DNA from: Chitinophaga pinensis
Lineage (GTDB): Bacteria; Bacteroidota; Bacteroidia; Chitinophagales; Chitinophagaceae
Length of the DNA: 64,000 nucleotides
Reading direction: 5' to 3'
Assembly: GCA_945878115.1 (NCBI GenBank)
Contig: CAMDVD010000002.1
Location: 1-64,000, forward strand
Shown in pieces: positions 27,138-36,946 of this stretch. The position numbers were made by a program, and so were the translations under genes. The notes beneath the pieces are model-generated. The model ran no database searches, was not told the origin of the DNA, and was given only the letters and a program-made list of their open reading frames with translations. Numbering within the stretch: position 1 is the first letter of the stretch; each line of letters starts with the position of its first letter.

Positions 27138-29393
27138 ATGAATACATTTCGGAAATTGAGATCACTATTGATTAAAATTGTAAAAGCAATTTTTATACAT
27201 AAAAAATCGTGTTGTAAAATAGTAGTTTTATTTCTATTGACACACAATGCAGTTGCTCAAAAAATAGTTCATTACGATTTATACGTAAAAGATACCATCG
27301 TTAATTTTACAGGAAAAGAAAAACATGCTATTGCTGTAAACGGACAAATACCAATGCCTACGCTTACATTTACGGAAGGAGACACAGCAGAAATTGTAGT
27401 GCGTAATGAATTGAAAGAAACTACCTCCTTGCATTGGCATGGTTTATTTTTACCAAACAAAGAAGATGGCGTTCCTTATGTAACGCAAATGCCAATTAAG
27501 CCTCACACAACTTATACATATCGCTTTCCTATACTTCAACATGGCACACATTGGTATCACAGTCATTCAGGATTGCAAGAACAAATTGGCATGTACGGTT
27601 TGTTTATTATGAATAAAAAAGTGGAGGATAAATCTTGTAGAAAAGGGATTGATGATTTGCAAACAATACCCATCATTTTAAGTGAATGGACGGATATGAA
27701 ACCAGACAATGTCCATCGCCTTTTGCACAATGCAACAGATTGGTTTGCCATTAAAAAAGGAACAACACAGAGCTATTCAGAAGCAATTAAAGCAGGAGAG
27801 CTAAAAACAAAAATAAAGAACGAATGGAAGCGAATGTTAGCCATGGATGTGAGTGATGTTTATTATAATAAATTTTTACTCAATGGAAGTAGCGGGCAAC
27901 AATTTTCACAATGTAAAGCAGGCGATAAAGTTCGATTAAGAATTGCTAATGGAGGTACGTCAACTTATTTTTGGCTAAACTATGCTGGCGGAAAAATGAC
28001 AATAGTAGCCAATGATGGTAACGATGTTGAACCTGTGGAGGTGGATAGATTACTGGTTGCAGTTTCTGAAACATATGACGTAGTGGTAACGATTCCTCGA
28101 GATAGTATAGCTTATGAATTTCTAGCTACATCCGAAGATCGTGCAAATTCAACTTCCATTTATTTGGGTCAAGGAATAAAAAAGTTAGCAACCCATTTGT
28201 CTAAATTGAAATATTTTGAGGGGATGAAAATGATGAATGATATGATGAAAATGAATGGAAGTTTAGATGATATGGGTATGCATATGAGCCTAAATCAGAT
28301 GGATATGAATGTGGTGATGTATCCCGAAATTACTGGAGAAATTCGACAGTCAAATGTTGGAAGTGATTCGCTTCCAGACATCACAACTTTGAATTATTCC
28401 ATGCTTAAATCCACTACGAAAACGACACTGCCGCAGGAGGCGCAAGTAAGAGAATTTCATTTTGAACTAACTGGAAATATGAATCGATATGTTTGGAGTC
28501 TGAATAATAAAGTACTTTCTGAAACGGATAAAATACGAATTCACCAAGGAGAAAATGTTCGGATAACTATTTACAATGGTTCTATGATGCGTCACCCGAT
28601 GCACTTGCATGGTCACGATTTTAGGTTATTGAATGGACAAGGAGATTTTGCACCATTGAAAAATATTGTAGACATTATGCCAATGGAAACTGATACATTA
28701 GAATTCAATGCCAATGCGCAAGGAGACTGGTTTTTTCATTGTCATATATTGTATCACATGATGAGTGGAATGGGTAGAGTTTTTACATACCAAAATCAAG
28801 CTCCTAATCCTGAAATACCCGACCCTAAATTAGCTAAGCGAAAACTATTTGCTGATGATAGAAGGTTTCACATTATGTTTGATAATGATATAGCCAATAA
28901 TGGGAATGATGGAATGGCAATGTTGCAAAACACACGATGGAGTATTGGCACAGAATGGCGGCTCGGCTATCATGCCAAACATGGATACGAAACCGAAACG
29001 CATGTCGGAAGATACATTGGCAAAATGCAGTGGCTAATGCCGTTTGTTGGTTTTGATGGACGTTACCGAAAAATGGGTATTGATGAACAAGATAAAACAA
29101 TTTTCGGTTTTAGTAATACAAAAGATATTAGAATGCTTTTTAGTATTGGGGTAGATTACACATTGCCTTTGCTCTTCATTATTCAAGGAGAAGTTTATCA
29201 TAATGGAAGTTTTAGAATTCAATTGATGCGAGATGATATTCCTGTTTCAAAAAGAATACGAATGGGAGTAATGATAAATACAGATAAAGAATACATGGCA
29301 GAACTTAGATATATACTTGGTAAAAATGTTGGTGTTCGTATGCACTACGATAGTGATATGGGTTTAGGGTTTGGCGTAAGAATTAATTATTAA
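27138..29393 (+). CDS. Multicopper oxidase fused to a C-terminal outer-membrane barrel-like domain
   Basis: The first 560 residues are a CopA/PcoA-type periplasmic multicopper oxidase with all four His-rich motifs: LHWHG (H99, H101), HWYHSH (H138, H141, H143), HPMHLHGHDF (H486, H489, H491) and HCHILYHMMSGM (H534, H536, H540, M545). A Met-rich loop near residues 365-395 is typical of cuprous oxidases. After about residue 570 the sequence turns into alternating beta-strands ending in a terminal aromatic residue (GVRINY), resembling PcoB/CopB. It seems to combine the PcoA and PcoB roles in one polypeptide. The N-terminus is long before the signal hydrophobic core. Confidence 0.85.
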   Translation: MNTFRKLRSLLIKIVKAIFIHKKSCCKIVVLFLLTHNAVAQKIVHYDLYVKDTIVNFTGKEKHAIAVNGQIPMPTLTFTEGDTAEIVVRNELKETTSLHWHGLFLPNKEDGVPYVTQMPIKPHTTYTYRFPILQHGTHWYHSHSGLQEQIGMYGLFIMNKKVEDKSCRKGIDDLQTIPIILSEWTDMKPDNVHRLLHNATDWFAIKKGTTQSYSEAIKAGELKTKIKNEWKRMLAMDVSDVYYNKFLLNGSSGQQFSQCKAGDKVRLRIANGGTSTYFWLNYAGGKMTIVANDGNDVEPVEVDRLLVAVSETYDVVVTIPRDSIAYEFLATSEDRANSTSIYLGQGIKKLATHLSKLKYFEGMKMMNDMMKMNGSLDDMGMHMSLNQMDMNVVMYPEITGEIRQSNVGSDSLPDITTLNYSMLKSTTKTTLPQEAQVREFHFELTGNMNRYVWSLNNKVLSETDKIRIHQGENVRITIYNGSMMRHPMHLHGHDFRLLNGQGDFAPLKNIVDIMPMETDTLEFNANAQGDWFFHCHILYHMMSGMGRVFTYQNQAPNPEIPDPKLAKRKLFADDRRFHIMFDNDIANNGNDGMAMLQNTRWSIGTEWRLGYHAKHGYETETHVGRYIGKMQWLMPFVGFDGRYRKMGIDEQDKTIFGFSNTKDIRMLFSIGVDYTLPLLFIIQGEVYHNGSFRIQLMRDDIPVSKRIRMGVMINTDKEYMAELRYILGKNVGVRMHYDSDMGLGFGVRINY

Positions 29394-29422
29394 TACTATC
29401 TTTAAAAAATTAAAAGATATTT

Positions 29423-30868
29423 ATGAATGCAATTAAAATTTCCTTTTTCCTATTGTTGGTAATGTTCCTAAACAATGCCTTCGCACAAAGTGGTTCTTTT
29501 TCATCGGTTCAAATGATTGGAGGTGGAACTTCATCCAACACCAGACCACGAATAGCCTTAAACAACATGAACTATCCTGTAATTACTTGGAACAAAACAA
29601 GTAATAAAATTGTTTCCTATTCAGCTTGGAATGGTACTTCTTTCAACACCCCAATTACATTAACACCTTCAGGCTTACAAGCCGATGTATTTACTTGGGC
29701 TGGGCAAGAAATAGCTTCAATAAAAGATACTGTTTATATTGTTTACGCCAGTTTAATTGGAACAGAATCGAATTTGTTTATTCATAAATCGGTAAATGGT
29801 GGCAGTACTTTTTCTGATACAGTTAGGGTATCAAATGTAGGAACGGATAAATCCCGGTTTCCATCCATTGCTATCAATGGAAATGGTCAACCCGTGGTTA
29901 CGTTTATGCGTATGATGTCGTCTTGGGCAATGCCACATTATGCTGTTGCAAATTCTATGAATGGAGGCGCAAGTTTTATGTATGATGTGGATGCAACAAG
30001 CTCTCTTACAGGTAATGAAGTATGCGACTGTTGCCCTTCCACAATTGTTTGCAAAAATAGTCAACAAGCAGTTTTATTTAGAGATAATGCCTCCAATCAA
30101 AGAGATATAAAAGCAGTTATGTCATTCAATAACGGAGTGACCTTTGACTCCATTAAAAAAGTAGATTTAAATAATTGGATTTTAAATGCTTGTCCTTCCA
30201 CTGGACCCGATGGGCATTTTGGAACGGATAGTTTATATTCGGTATTCTCATCGGGTGCTACTTCGCCAATGCAAGCCTATATTAGTGTTATCAACGCTTC
30301 CACCATGCAGGTTGGAACACATAAAGTAATTTCTACAAGCACAGATATGCAACAATATCCTCGTATAGCAGGTAATAAAGATACCATTGGCATAGTATGG
30401 CAACAAGGTAATAAAGTGATGTTTTCATACTCCAAAAATGGAGTAGCTGCTTTATCCAATGTGCTTATGGTAAATGATAGTTTGGACTTGTCTTCAAATC
30501 CAGACATTGCTTATTCCAATCAAGTTTTTCATATTGTTTGGCAGTCCAATAGTGGCATGGTTCATTACAGAACCTTTGATATGAATGGGGCATTGGACAT
30601 TCGAAATTTTGAAGCGAATGAAATAAGTATTTCGCCAAATCCATCTTCGTCTGCATGGTTAGTAGCACTTGGCGCACAACCTGAAAATGTGTTCTTAGCA
30701 CTTTATGATGTCCATGGCAATATGATGTATTCAAAAGTATTTCCCGCCAATATGCCTATTCAGCAGTCAATTTCAAATATCCAATGGAAAAGTGGGAACT
30801 ACTTTTTGAAATTAAATTCAGGTAAAAAATCAAGTACGATCAAGCTTACGAAATTGGGATACGAATAA
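29423..30868 (+). CDS. T9SS-exported BNR/sialidase-like repeat protein
   Basis: 481 residues with a signal peptide (NNAFAQ|S). The body has repeated SxNGGxSF / WNGTSFNTP-type segments of the BNR or exo-alpha-sialidase-like beta-propeller kind, and a CDCCPS cysteine cluster at residue ~202. The C-terminus (ISPNPSSSAW...SGNYFLKLNSG) is a T9SS type-A sorting domain. It sits 29 bp after the multicopper oxidase. Its upstream gap has a small inverted repeat (ATCTTT/AAAGAT) at 29398-29418. A copper-linked function is only positional inference. Confidence 0.7.
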   Translation: MNAIKISFFLLLVMFLNNAFAQSGSFSSVQMIGGGTSSNTRPRIALNNMNYPVITWNKTSNKIVSYSAWNGTSFNTPITLTPSGLQADVFTWAGQEIASIKDTVYIVYASLIGTESNLFIHKSVNGGSTFSDTVRVSNVGTDKSRFPSIAINGNGQPVVTFMRMMSSWAMPHYAVANSMNGGASFMYDVDATSSLTGNEVCDCCPSTIVCKNSQQAVLFRDNASNQRDIKAVMSFNNGVTFDSIKKVDLNNWILNACPSTGPDGHFGTDSLYSVFSSGATSPMQAYISVINASTMQVGTHKVISTSTDMQQYPRIAGNKDTIGIVWQQGNKVMFSYSKNGVAALSNVLMVNDSLDLSSNPDIAYSNQVFHIVWQSNSGMVHYRTFDMNGALDIRNFEANEISISPNPSSSAWLVALGAQPENVFLALYDVHGNMMYSKVFPANMPIQQSISNIQWKSGNYFLKLNSGKKSSTIKLTKLGYE

Positions 30869-31063
30869 TTATTGCATGGTCATTTAATCCGATAAACAAG
30901 TTGATGTATTCTCTTTGATTGATTTTAATTCTAAGTACATCTGTGCCATTGCTTCTAAAGAGGATATGACTTTTCACCTTGCTCTCCCTCTGTTTCTCGC
31001 TCTGCTTTCCAAGTGTGCTCTAAACTTTTGTACAAATTCATCGAATATTTCTATTTTTGAAAA

Positions 31064-31546
31064 GTGGAAAAACCATTGGTCGATAATAGCTATGTGTTAG
31101 AAAAATTTCCTGGTAAGGGAGGGTGGACCTATGCTCGAATTCCGGAAGTTTTGCAAGACAAAAAATCTCCTTTCGGCTGGGTAAAAGTTAAGGGTACGAT
31201 TGATGATTTCGCAATACAGAAATACAATTTAGAACCAATGGGTAATGGTAAGCTTTTTCTTCCGGTGAAAGCAGAAATAAGGAAGAAGATTAAAAAAGAA
31301 GAAGGCGATTCTGTTCATGTAGTTCTGTATGCAGACGATGAACCTATGGTAGTGCCACAGGAATTGTTATTGTGTTTGCAACAAGAACCACTAGCATTAA
31401 ATTTCTTTAATTCACTTACTGATAATGAACAAATCGGATACGTTAAGTGGATTTATGCTGCCAAAACGGAAGAAAAAAAAGTGGAGAGGATTGCAGATAC
31501 CATCACGAAGTTATTAATTAAAAAAGAGAAATTCAATACTAAATAA
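31064..31546 (+). CDS. DUF1905/YdeI family protein
   Basis: 160 residues from a GTG start at 31064. The N-terminal part (about 8-100; FGWVKVKGTI, GNGKLFLPVKAEIRKK, GDSVHVVLYAD) is a DUF1905 beta-barrel. The C-terminal helix-rich tail (LTDNEQIGYVKWI, KVERIADTI) is the YdeI/OmpD-associated domain. The molecular function is unknown. It forms a run of three small unlinked cytosolic genes with the next two. Confidence 0.8.
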   Translation: MEKPLVDNSYVLEKFPGKGGWTYARIPEVLQDKKSPFGWVKVKGTIDDFAIQKYNLEPMGNGKLFLPVKAEIRKKIKKEEGDSVHVVLYADDEPMVVPQELLLCLQQEPLALNFFNSLTDNEQIGYVKWIYAAKTEEKKVERIADTITKLLIKKEKFNTK

Positions 31547-31565
31547 TTTATCAAAAGGAAATACA

Positions 31566-31985
31566 ATGACAGGATTTATTCTTAAAACTAAAGACGGACA
31601 AAACATTCGTTTCCGATATTACAAGGAAGAAGCGCCTATTTCAGTAAAGGCATTTGATCAGGTACTTCCTTTTACGATCAGCTTTTATCATGCTCGTGTA
31701 TCCGGTCAAGAATTTTGGGTAGCGGATGCATTCGCATTTGATATCCTACAAGAAAATGCATCGGTATTTACGGAGCCAGGTGAAATTGTTCTTGGAACAC
31801 TTAAGCCTGCAAGAGTAAAAACATCTGGTGCATTGGGCATCTATTATGGAGAAGGCAAGGGGCTTGATGCTGCTAATATTTTTGGAAAAGTATTTGAAGA
31901 GGATTTGTACTTGTTGAAAGCATTGGGGGAGAAAATTTGGAAGCAAGGTGAACAAGAATTGACTTTTGAAAAAATGAATCAATAA
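31566..31985 (+). CDS. Cyclophilin-like DUF3830-type protein
   Basis: 139 residues with the pattern of DUF3830/cyclophilin-like folds (EEAPISVKAFDQVLPF, EFWVADAFAFD, EPGEIVL, GALGIYYGEGKGLDAANIFG). The family has a cyclophilin-like barrel and mostly unknown function. It lies 19 bp after the preceding gene. Confidence 0.7.
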   Translation: MTGFILKTKDGQNIRFRYYKEEAPISVKAFDQVLPFTISFYHARVSGQEFWVADAFAFDILQENASVFTEPGEIVLGTLKPARVKTSGALGIYYGEGKGLDAANIFGKVFEEDLYLLKALGEKIWKQGEQELTFEKMNQ

Positions 31986-31998
31986 ATTAAATTCGATT

Positions 31999-32340
31999 AT
32001 GGCTTATAACGAAAAACTTGCAGACAGAATACGAGAATCTCTTGTAGCTGGCGACAATGTGCAAGAGAAGTTTATGTTTGGAGGGGTATGCTTTATGATG
32101 AATGATAAAATGTGTGTTGGAGTTGTACAAGATGAAATGATGTGCCGCATCAACCCAGATGTATATGAAGAAGCCTTACACAGAAATGGTTGTAGAGAAA
32201 TGGTTTTTACTGGCAAGCCTATGAAGGGCTATGTTTTTGTAAGCAATGAAAGCATGAAATCGAAACAAGATTTTGATTATTGGATAGACCTTTGCATAGC
32301 ATTTAATAGTATAGCAAAGGCATCAAAAAAGAAAAAGTAA
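31999..32340 (+). CDS. TfoX N-terminal domain protein
   Basis: 113 residues matching the TfoX/Sxy N-terminal domain (KFMFGGVCFMMNDKMCVGVV, DEMMCRIN, GKPMKGYVFV). In gamma-proteobacteria TfoX activates competence, but stand-alone N-domain proteins in Bacteroidota have no known role. It lies 13 bp after the DUF3830-type gene, so it is likely co-transcribed. Confidence 0.82.
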   Translation: MAYNEKLADRIRESLVAGDNVQEKFMFGGVCFMMNDKMCVGVVQDEMMCRINPDVYEEALHRNGCREMVFTGKPMKGYVFVSNESMKSKQDFDYWIDLCIAFNSIAKASKKKK

Positions 32341-32525
32341 AACCATTTTCCTAGCTTTTGAAAATGATACATACAATTGTTGAGGGAATAGTTTTAATCA
32401 TTCCTAAAACGGAGACTATTTTGAGACAAATAAATTCATAACTTAATAAATTTACCTATATTCAATAGAAAACTACCCGATAGCAATATTGGCTTGAACT
32501 TACTTTTGTTTAAAATATATATAAC

Positions 32526-33185
32526 ATGAAAAAGATTTTTTTAATTCTACTATTCAGCGGCGTTTCTCATTTAATAAACGCGCAATCCATGAACATCAAT
32601 CAATGGTGTATTCATTCGATAAGCAACCTTATTGATAGCAATGGAAAAAGTTATACTCTCGTGGATATTCACAATACAGATACGATAGTACAGGTTCCTG
32701 ACATGATTTCTATTGCTGGATTAATCAGCAATTCAGATACGATTAATACAGGTTTTGTAAATTGGTTGTATTGGACTTCTATTCAATCCGATACCACTGT
32801 AACATTAAGAATAGATACAGTCGTTGCACAAAACCAACTAACAGGTATTTTGATACAACGAGGGCAAGCAGGCTGCGGAATGTGGATTATCGATAGTCTC
32901 TATGTTCAAAAAATGTGTGATGGCTTTATAAGTTTAGGCATAGATGAAGAGGTCGTACATAATTTTACGGTCTATCCGAATCCAACGAAAACTGTTTTAC
33001 ATATTACGACCAAACAAAATACGGTCATCAAAAATATTATAGTAAGAAATTCTCAAGGACAAGTGGTGTTATCGAAAATATGTAACAACACGCTCGCAGA
33101 AAAAATTGACATTCACAAATTCTCAAAAGGAATATATTTACTGTCTGTGAACAATACAACTTCGCAAAAAATTGAGATAGAATAA
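32526..33185 (+). CDS. Small T9SS-sorted secreted protein
   Basis: 219 residues: signal peptide (LINAQ|S), about 110 residues of beta-rich sequence I cannot assign, and a C-terminal type-A sorting domain (FTVYPNPTKTVLHI...FSKGIYLLSVNNTT). The AraC gene starts 4 bp after the stop, so the two are probably in one transcript. Confidence 0.75.
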   Translation: MKKIFLILLFSGVSHLINAQSMNINQWCIHSISNLIDSNGKSYTLVDIHNTDTIVQVPDMISIAGLISNSDTINTGFVNWLYWTSIQSDTTVTLRIDTVVAQNQLTGILIQRGQAGCGMWIIDSLYVQKMCDGFISLGIDEEVVHNFTVYPNPTKTVLHITTKQNTVIKNIIVRNSQGQVVLSKICNNTLAEKIDIHKFSKGIYLLSVNNTTSQKIEIE

Positions 33186-33189
33186 ATAT

Positions 33190-33984
33190 ATGATACAAGT
33201 CCATTCGTTGCATACCGCGCTTGATATAAGCCTAGAAACAATTGCGCTTAAAGAGGAGGACGTATACAATAATGAACCGCATACCCATTCATTTTGGGAA
33301 ATTGGTTTTTTTGAAAAAGGGCAGGGCGTGCATACTATAGATTTCATAGATTATCCAATACAAGATGGCACCTTATATTTTCTAAAAAAAGGAATAGTGC
33401 ATACCATGTTTCGTCAAAAAGGATCTTTTGGCAAGGTGATATTGTTTTCAGATGAGGCACTAGATAATTCAGATTTATTGCAACAACTAGTTTATTCCAA
33501 ACCACATGTGTATTTAAATGCTGAAAAACTAGTCTTTGTAAAACAACTGTTTGCGCAATTGTCTTTTTTTAAAGAAGCGAAATATACATCTAATTTTATT
33601 CGACAGTCTTTGCATTTGATTCTTACTTTTTTTGAAAGACATGCTTCAAAATCTATCCTTGTAGATGAGAAAATTCATGCTTTTTTGCAATATATAGAGA
33701 CTCACTTTTCTGCAAAGCTCACCATTGAAGAATGTGCAACGAATTTAAATATGAGTTACCAAAAATTGCACACAGAAGTACAGAAAAAATTGGGCAAATC
33801 TCCTTTAGATATTATCCAAGAAAGAATTATTCTGCAAGCCAAGCGACTTTTATTTAATACCCAAGAAAGTGTGAAGGAAATTGCCTACTCATTAGATTTT
33901 GAAGACACGAGTTATTTTAGTAAATACTTCAAGAATCATGTTGGATGCTCGCCGATTCAATTTCGGTTAGACAGTAGAAAGTAG
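33190..33984 (+). CDS. AraC-family transcriptional regulator
   Basis: 264 residues. The N-terminal cupin-like sensing domain (EPHTHSFWEIGFFEKGQG) is followed by two C-terminal helix-turn-helix motifs (about 170-262; ECATNLNMSYQKLHTEV and VKEIAYSLDFEDTSYFSKYF). The ligand is unknown. It is almost joined to the preceding T9SS gene, which may be its target or just its transcriptional partner. Confidence 0.9.
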   Translation: MIQVHSLHTALDISLETIALKEEDVYNNEPHTHSFWEIGFFEKGQGVHTIDFIDYPIQDGTLYFLKKGIVHTMFRQKGSFGKVILFSDEALDNSDLLQQLVYSKPHVYLNAEKLVFVKQLFAQLSFFKEAKYTSNFIRQSLHLILTFFERHASKSILVDEKIHAFLQYIETHFSAKLTIEECATNLNMSYQKLHTEVQKKLGKSPLDIIQERIILQAKRLLFNTQESVKEIAYSLDFEDTSYFSKYFKNHVGCSPIQFRLDSRK

Positions 33985-34057
33985 TGAGTAACTCTTAACT
34001 ACTTTCATACCTCGACTTCTAAAAAATATTGTATGTTTGAAAAGAATTTTATCTTGA

Positions 34058-36709
34058 ATGCATATTAATTGGTCGAAACATATTGCAAAGCTTGTGTGTA
34101 AAGGGTTTACGGTATGCTCCATTGTGTTTTTTGTTTTGATAAGTTGGGGTATTTCTGCTTCTGCGCAAACCATAGATACATCCCTACAGCCTATAGAAAA
34201 TAAAAGCTTGATAACGGACACGGTCAAAATAAATGCCCATGCGACGAATGAAGTAAAACACAGCAAAGGAAAATTTGTTGTGGAAGGTTTGGTAAAGGAT
34301 TTTACAACTGGAGAGCCATCTAGTTTTGCAACAGTATTTTTTGTTGGAACCAGTATTGGTAAACGTGCAGATATAGATGGTAAATTTACATTTGAGTTGG
34401 ATGCAATTCCGTCCGATAGTTTTGCTATTACGATGATAGGATACGCAAAAAAAGTTTTTCTCATCAACCGCAATTTACCTTATCAAAAATTGACCATTGA
34501 AATGGAAAGAGCTTCCATTCAAATGCGAGATTTTGTGGTGAAGTTTAGCAAAGATCCTGCGCTTGCTTTGGTCAAAAAAGTGATAAAAAATAAGCCAATC
34601 AATAATTACGATAAAGCGAGTAATTACCGTTATGAGGTGTACAATAAAATGGAAATGGATATTAATAAAATCCCGAAGAAGGCTTTTACAGTTTCGCCCA
34701 TTTTGAAAAAATTTAATTTTGTGCAGAATTTTATGGACAGTACAAGTGAAGATAAACCCTTTCTGCCATTGTTTTTAACAGAAACTATTTCTGATTATTA
34801 TTATCAAAAAAAACCGAAGAAAACGAAAGAGTATATCAAAGGTTCTCGTATTTCAGGTTATAAAAACCAAAGCGTTTCTAAGCTATTGGGAAGCATGTAT
34901 CAGAATATAAATATTTACAACAATACCATTCCAATTTTTGATTTGGGTTTTGTAAGTCCGATTGCAAACGACGCACCTTTCTTTTATAAATACCAATTGG
35001 TAGATACACAATCCTTTAATGGGCATCATTGTTATCAAGTCGCCTTTAGTCCTAAGCGCCAAGGGGAACATACTTTTAATGGTGATTTTTGGATACATGA
35101 TACAGATTTTGCGGTACAGAAAATGAACATGATAGTCACTAAGGAGCAAAGCATTAATTGGGTGAATAAAGTAACCTTATTGCAAGAATTCACTTGTTTT
35201 GAAGATACACTTTGGTTCTTGACGAAGGACAAATTCTATGTCGATTTTTTACCCCCGCAAGGCGATAAAATTGCTGGCTTCTTAGGTAGAAAAACCACTA
35301 CGTATAGAAATATTGTGGTGAACTCACAAGAAACGGAAGATATTATCAATGATAAAAAAAGAAAGGCGGATACAGAATTAGATCCAGAAGCATTGAACAG
35401 AAATGAAGATTATTGGAACTCGGTTAGGCATGAGACTTTGAGCAAAAATGAGAAATCTATTTATCGCATGATAGATACCATACAGCAATTACCAATTTAT
35501 AAGAAGTACTATAATTTATTTTATTTTTTAGGTACTGGTATTAAGGAAGTTGGTCCATTGGAATTAGGTTCATTTTATAATCTGTATAGTAGAAATGCTT
35601 TTGAAGGAAAACGAATTCGATTGTCGATTGGAACTACACCTAAATTGTTTAAAAATATTTATTTAAAAGGATATGTTGCATACGGATTTAAAGATCAAAA
35701 ATATAAGTATGATGCGAGTATGTTATGGATATTAAAACGAAAACCACGGATGTATGTTTTTGCCGAATACAAACATGACGTGGACAATGCGGTAAACCAA
35801 TATGATGATGCCGCATCCATTGATAATATATTTAATTCCATTGCCAGAAAAGCAAACGTACCTTGGAAATTAGCCTTTGTAGACAAACAAAGAGTTGAGT
35901 TTTACAATAGTTATTTCAATGGTTTCAGTCACTTGCTTTCCTTTGAACATCGTGCTTATACGCCTTATTCGCCATTGCCTACTTATGGCATTTTCTCTGA
36001 TGCATCTGGGCGTGATGCGAATGCCATTACAAGTTCTGAGATTGGTTTAGAACTTCGATTTGCGCACAAAGAAGAGTTTATAGAAGGGAATTATTATCGT
36101 ACAAGTTTGGGTACAAAATTTCCAATTGTAAAAATGTATTTGGGATTAGGAATGAAAAATGTGTTGAAAAGCGCCTATCATTATTCTAAGGTAAGATTGA
36201 ATATTTCAGATTATAAACGAATCAAACATGTAGGCGAATTGTATTATAATATTTTTGCAGGCAAGACTTACGGCACCTTACCTTATTCCTTATTGGAAAT
36301 ACATCCTGGCAATGAATTTTATTATTACAATGCACATTCATTCAACATGATGTATCGCTATGAATATATTAGCGATGCGTATGTAGGCTTAATTATGGAA
36401 CATACTTTAGGCAGTTTATTTTTTAAATATATACCTTATGCAAAAAAAATGAAGTTGCGTACTTTCTGGAATATGAAAAGTGTGTATGGTGGATTGTCTA
36501 AAGAAAACCAAACATTAAATTTATTGAAAGGTTATGATTTTCAAACCTTGACCAAAAGTCCTTATGTAGAATTGGGTACAGGAATTGAAAATATTTTAAA
36601 AGTATTGCGTGTTGATTTTGTGTGGCGTGTACTTCCTTATCGAACGGAAGTGAATGACAATCCTAATCGGCGTTTCGGTGTGTATGGCAGTTTGAAGTTT
36701 GCGTTTTAG
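34058..36709 (+). CDS. DUF5686 outer-membrane protein with carboxypeptidase-like regulatory domain
   Basis: 883 residues. A signal-anchor-like N-terminus (about 18-40, ending ASAQ) precedes a CarboxypepD_reg-like beta-sandwich (FVVEGLVKDFTTGEPSSFATVFF, residues ~70-150). The rest follows the DUF5686 pattern (ALVKKVIKNKPINNYDKASNYRYEVYNK) and ends in a beta-barrel with a terminal F. The family is outer-membrane and widespread in Bacteroidota, and its function is unknown. Confidence 0.85.
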   Translation: MHINWSKHIAKLVCKGFTVCSIVFFVLISWGISASAQTIDTSLQPIENKSLITDTVKINAHATNEVKHSKGKFVVEGLVKDFTTGEPSSFATVFFVGTSIGKRADIDGKFTFELDAIPSDSFAITMIGYAKKVFLINRNLPYQKLTIEMERASIQMRDFVVKFSKDPALALVKKVIKNKPINNYDKASNYRYEVYNKMEMDINKIPKKAFTVSPILKKFNFVQNFMDSTSEDKPFLPLFLTETISDYYYQKKPKKTKEYIKGSRISGYKNQSVSKLLGSMYQNINIYNNTIPIFDLGFVSPIANDAPFFYKYQLVDTQSFNGHHCYQVAFSPKRQGEHTFNGDFWIHDTDFAVQKMNMIVTKEQSINWVNKVTLLQEFTCFEDTLWFLTKDKFYVDFLPPQGDKIAGFLGRKTTTYRNIVVNSQETEDIINDKKRKADTELDPEALNRNEDYWNSVRHETLSKNEKSIYRMIDTIQQLPIYKKYYNLFYFLGTGIKEVGPLELGSFYNLYSRNAFEGKRIRLSIGTTPKLFKNIYLKGYVAYGFKDQKYKYDASMLWILKRKPRMYVFAEYKHDVDNAVNQYDDAASIDNIFNSIARKANVPWKLAFVDKQRVEFYNSYFNGFSHLLSFEHRAYTPYSPLPTYGIFSDASGRDANAITSSEIGLELRFAHKEEFIEGNYYRTSLGTKFPIVKMYLGLGMKNVLKSAYHYSKVRLNISDYKRIKHVGELYYNIFAGKTYGTLPYSLLEIHPGNEFYYYNAHSFNMMYRYEYISDAYVGLIMEHTLGSLFFKYIPYAKKMKLRTFWNMKSVYGGLSKENQTLNLLKGYDFQTLTKSPYVELGTGIENILKVLRVDFVWRVLPYRTEVNDNPNRRFGVYGSLKFAF

Positions 36710-36765
36710 GTAATGCCGATTTGAAATTTATTAAAGTTCAAATAAGTAATATATACCATTCAAAA

Positions 36766-36885
36766 TTATCTCACCTCTACTTTCCCATTCATCAAATTTT
36801 CTTCACTTCTTATTTCATAAAAATAAATGCCTTGCGCCCAAGTGGAGCAATTGAATTGTATAGAAGCATAATTACTGCCTAAGAA
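36766..36885 (-). pseudogene. Orphan T9SS C-terminal tail (fragment of a paralogue of the 39579-43178 gene)
   Basis: On the minus strand this translates as ...YASIQFNCSTWAQGIYF and continues to a NGKVEVR-stop end, almost the same as the last ~38 residues of the large gene at 39579-43178. The DNA match runs from 36758 to about 36873 against 39571-39686, with only a handful of base differences, and both copies are in the same orientation. No upstream reading frame remains, so it is a leftover tail. Confidence 0.85.
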
Positions 36886-36946
36886 TTTTAATCATTTTTT
36901 TTATTCATTTTCAAAACTTTTTATACTTTGCATATTATTTAAAGTT

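Noticed and set aside
29398-29418. Small inverted repeat before the T9SS gene as an Rrf2 operator
   Set aside because: It has the half-sites in the opposite order to the repeat at 11149 and only 6-bp arms; likely chance in AT-rich DNA.
11149-30868. A complete denitrification path to N2
   Set aside because: No nosZ or nos accessory genes and no nitrate reductase are seen in the window.
30915-31100. A 61-residue open frame before the YdeI gene
   Set aside because: It overlaps the GTG start of the next gene, has no recognisable domain, and crosses a repeat-like CTCTCCCTCTGTTTCTCGCTC stretch.
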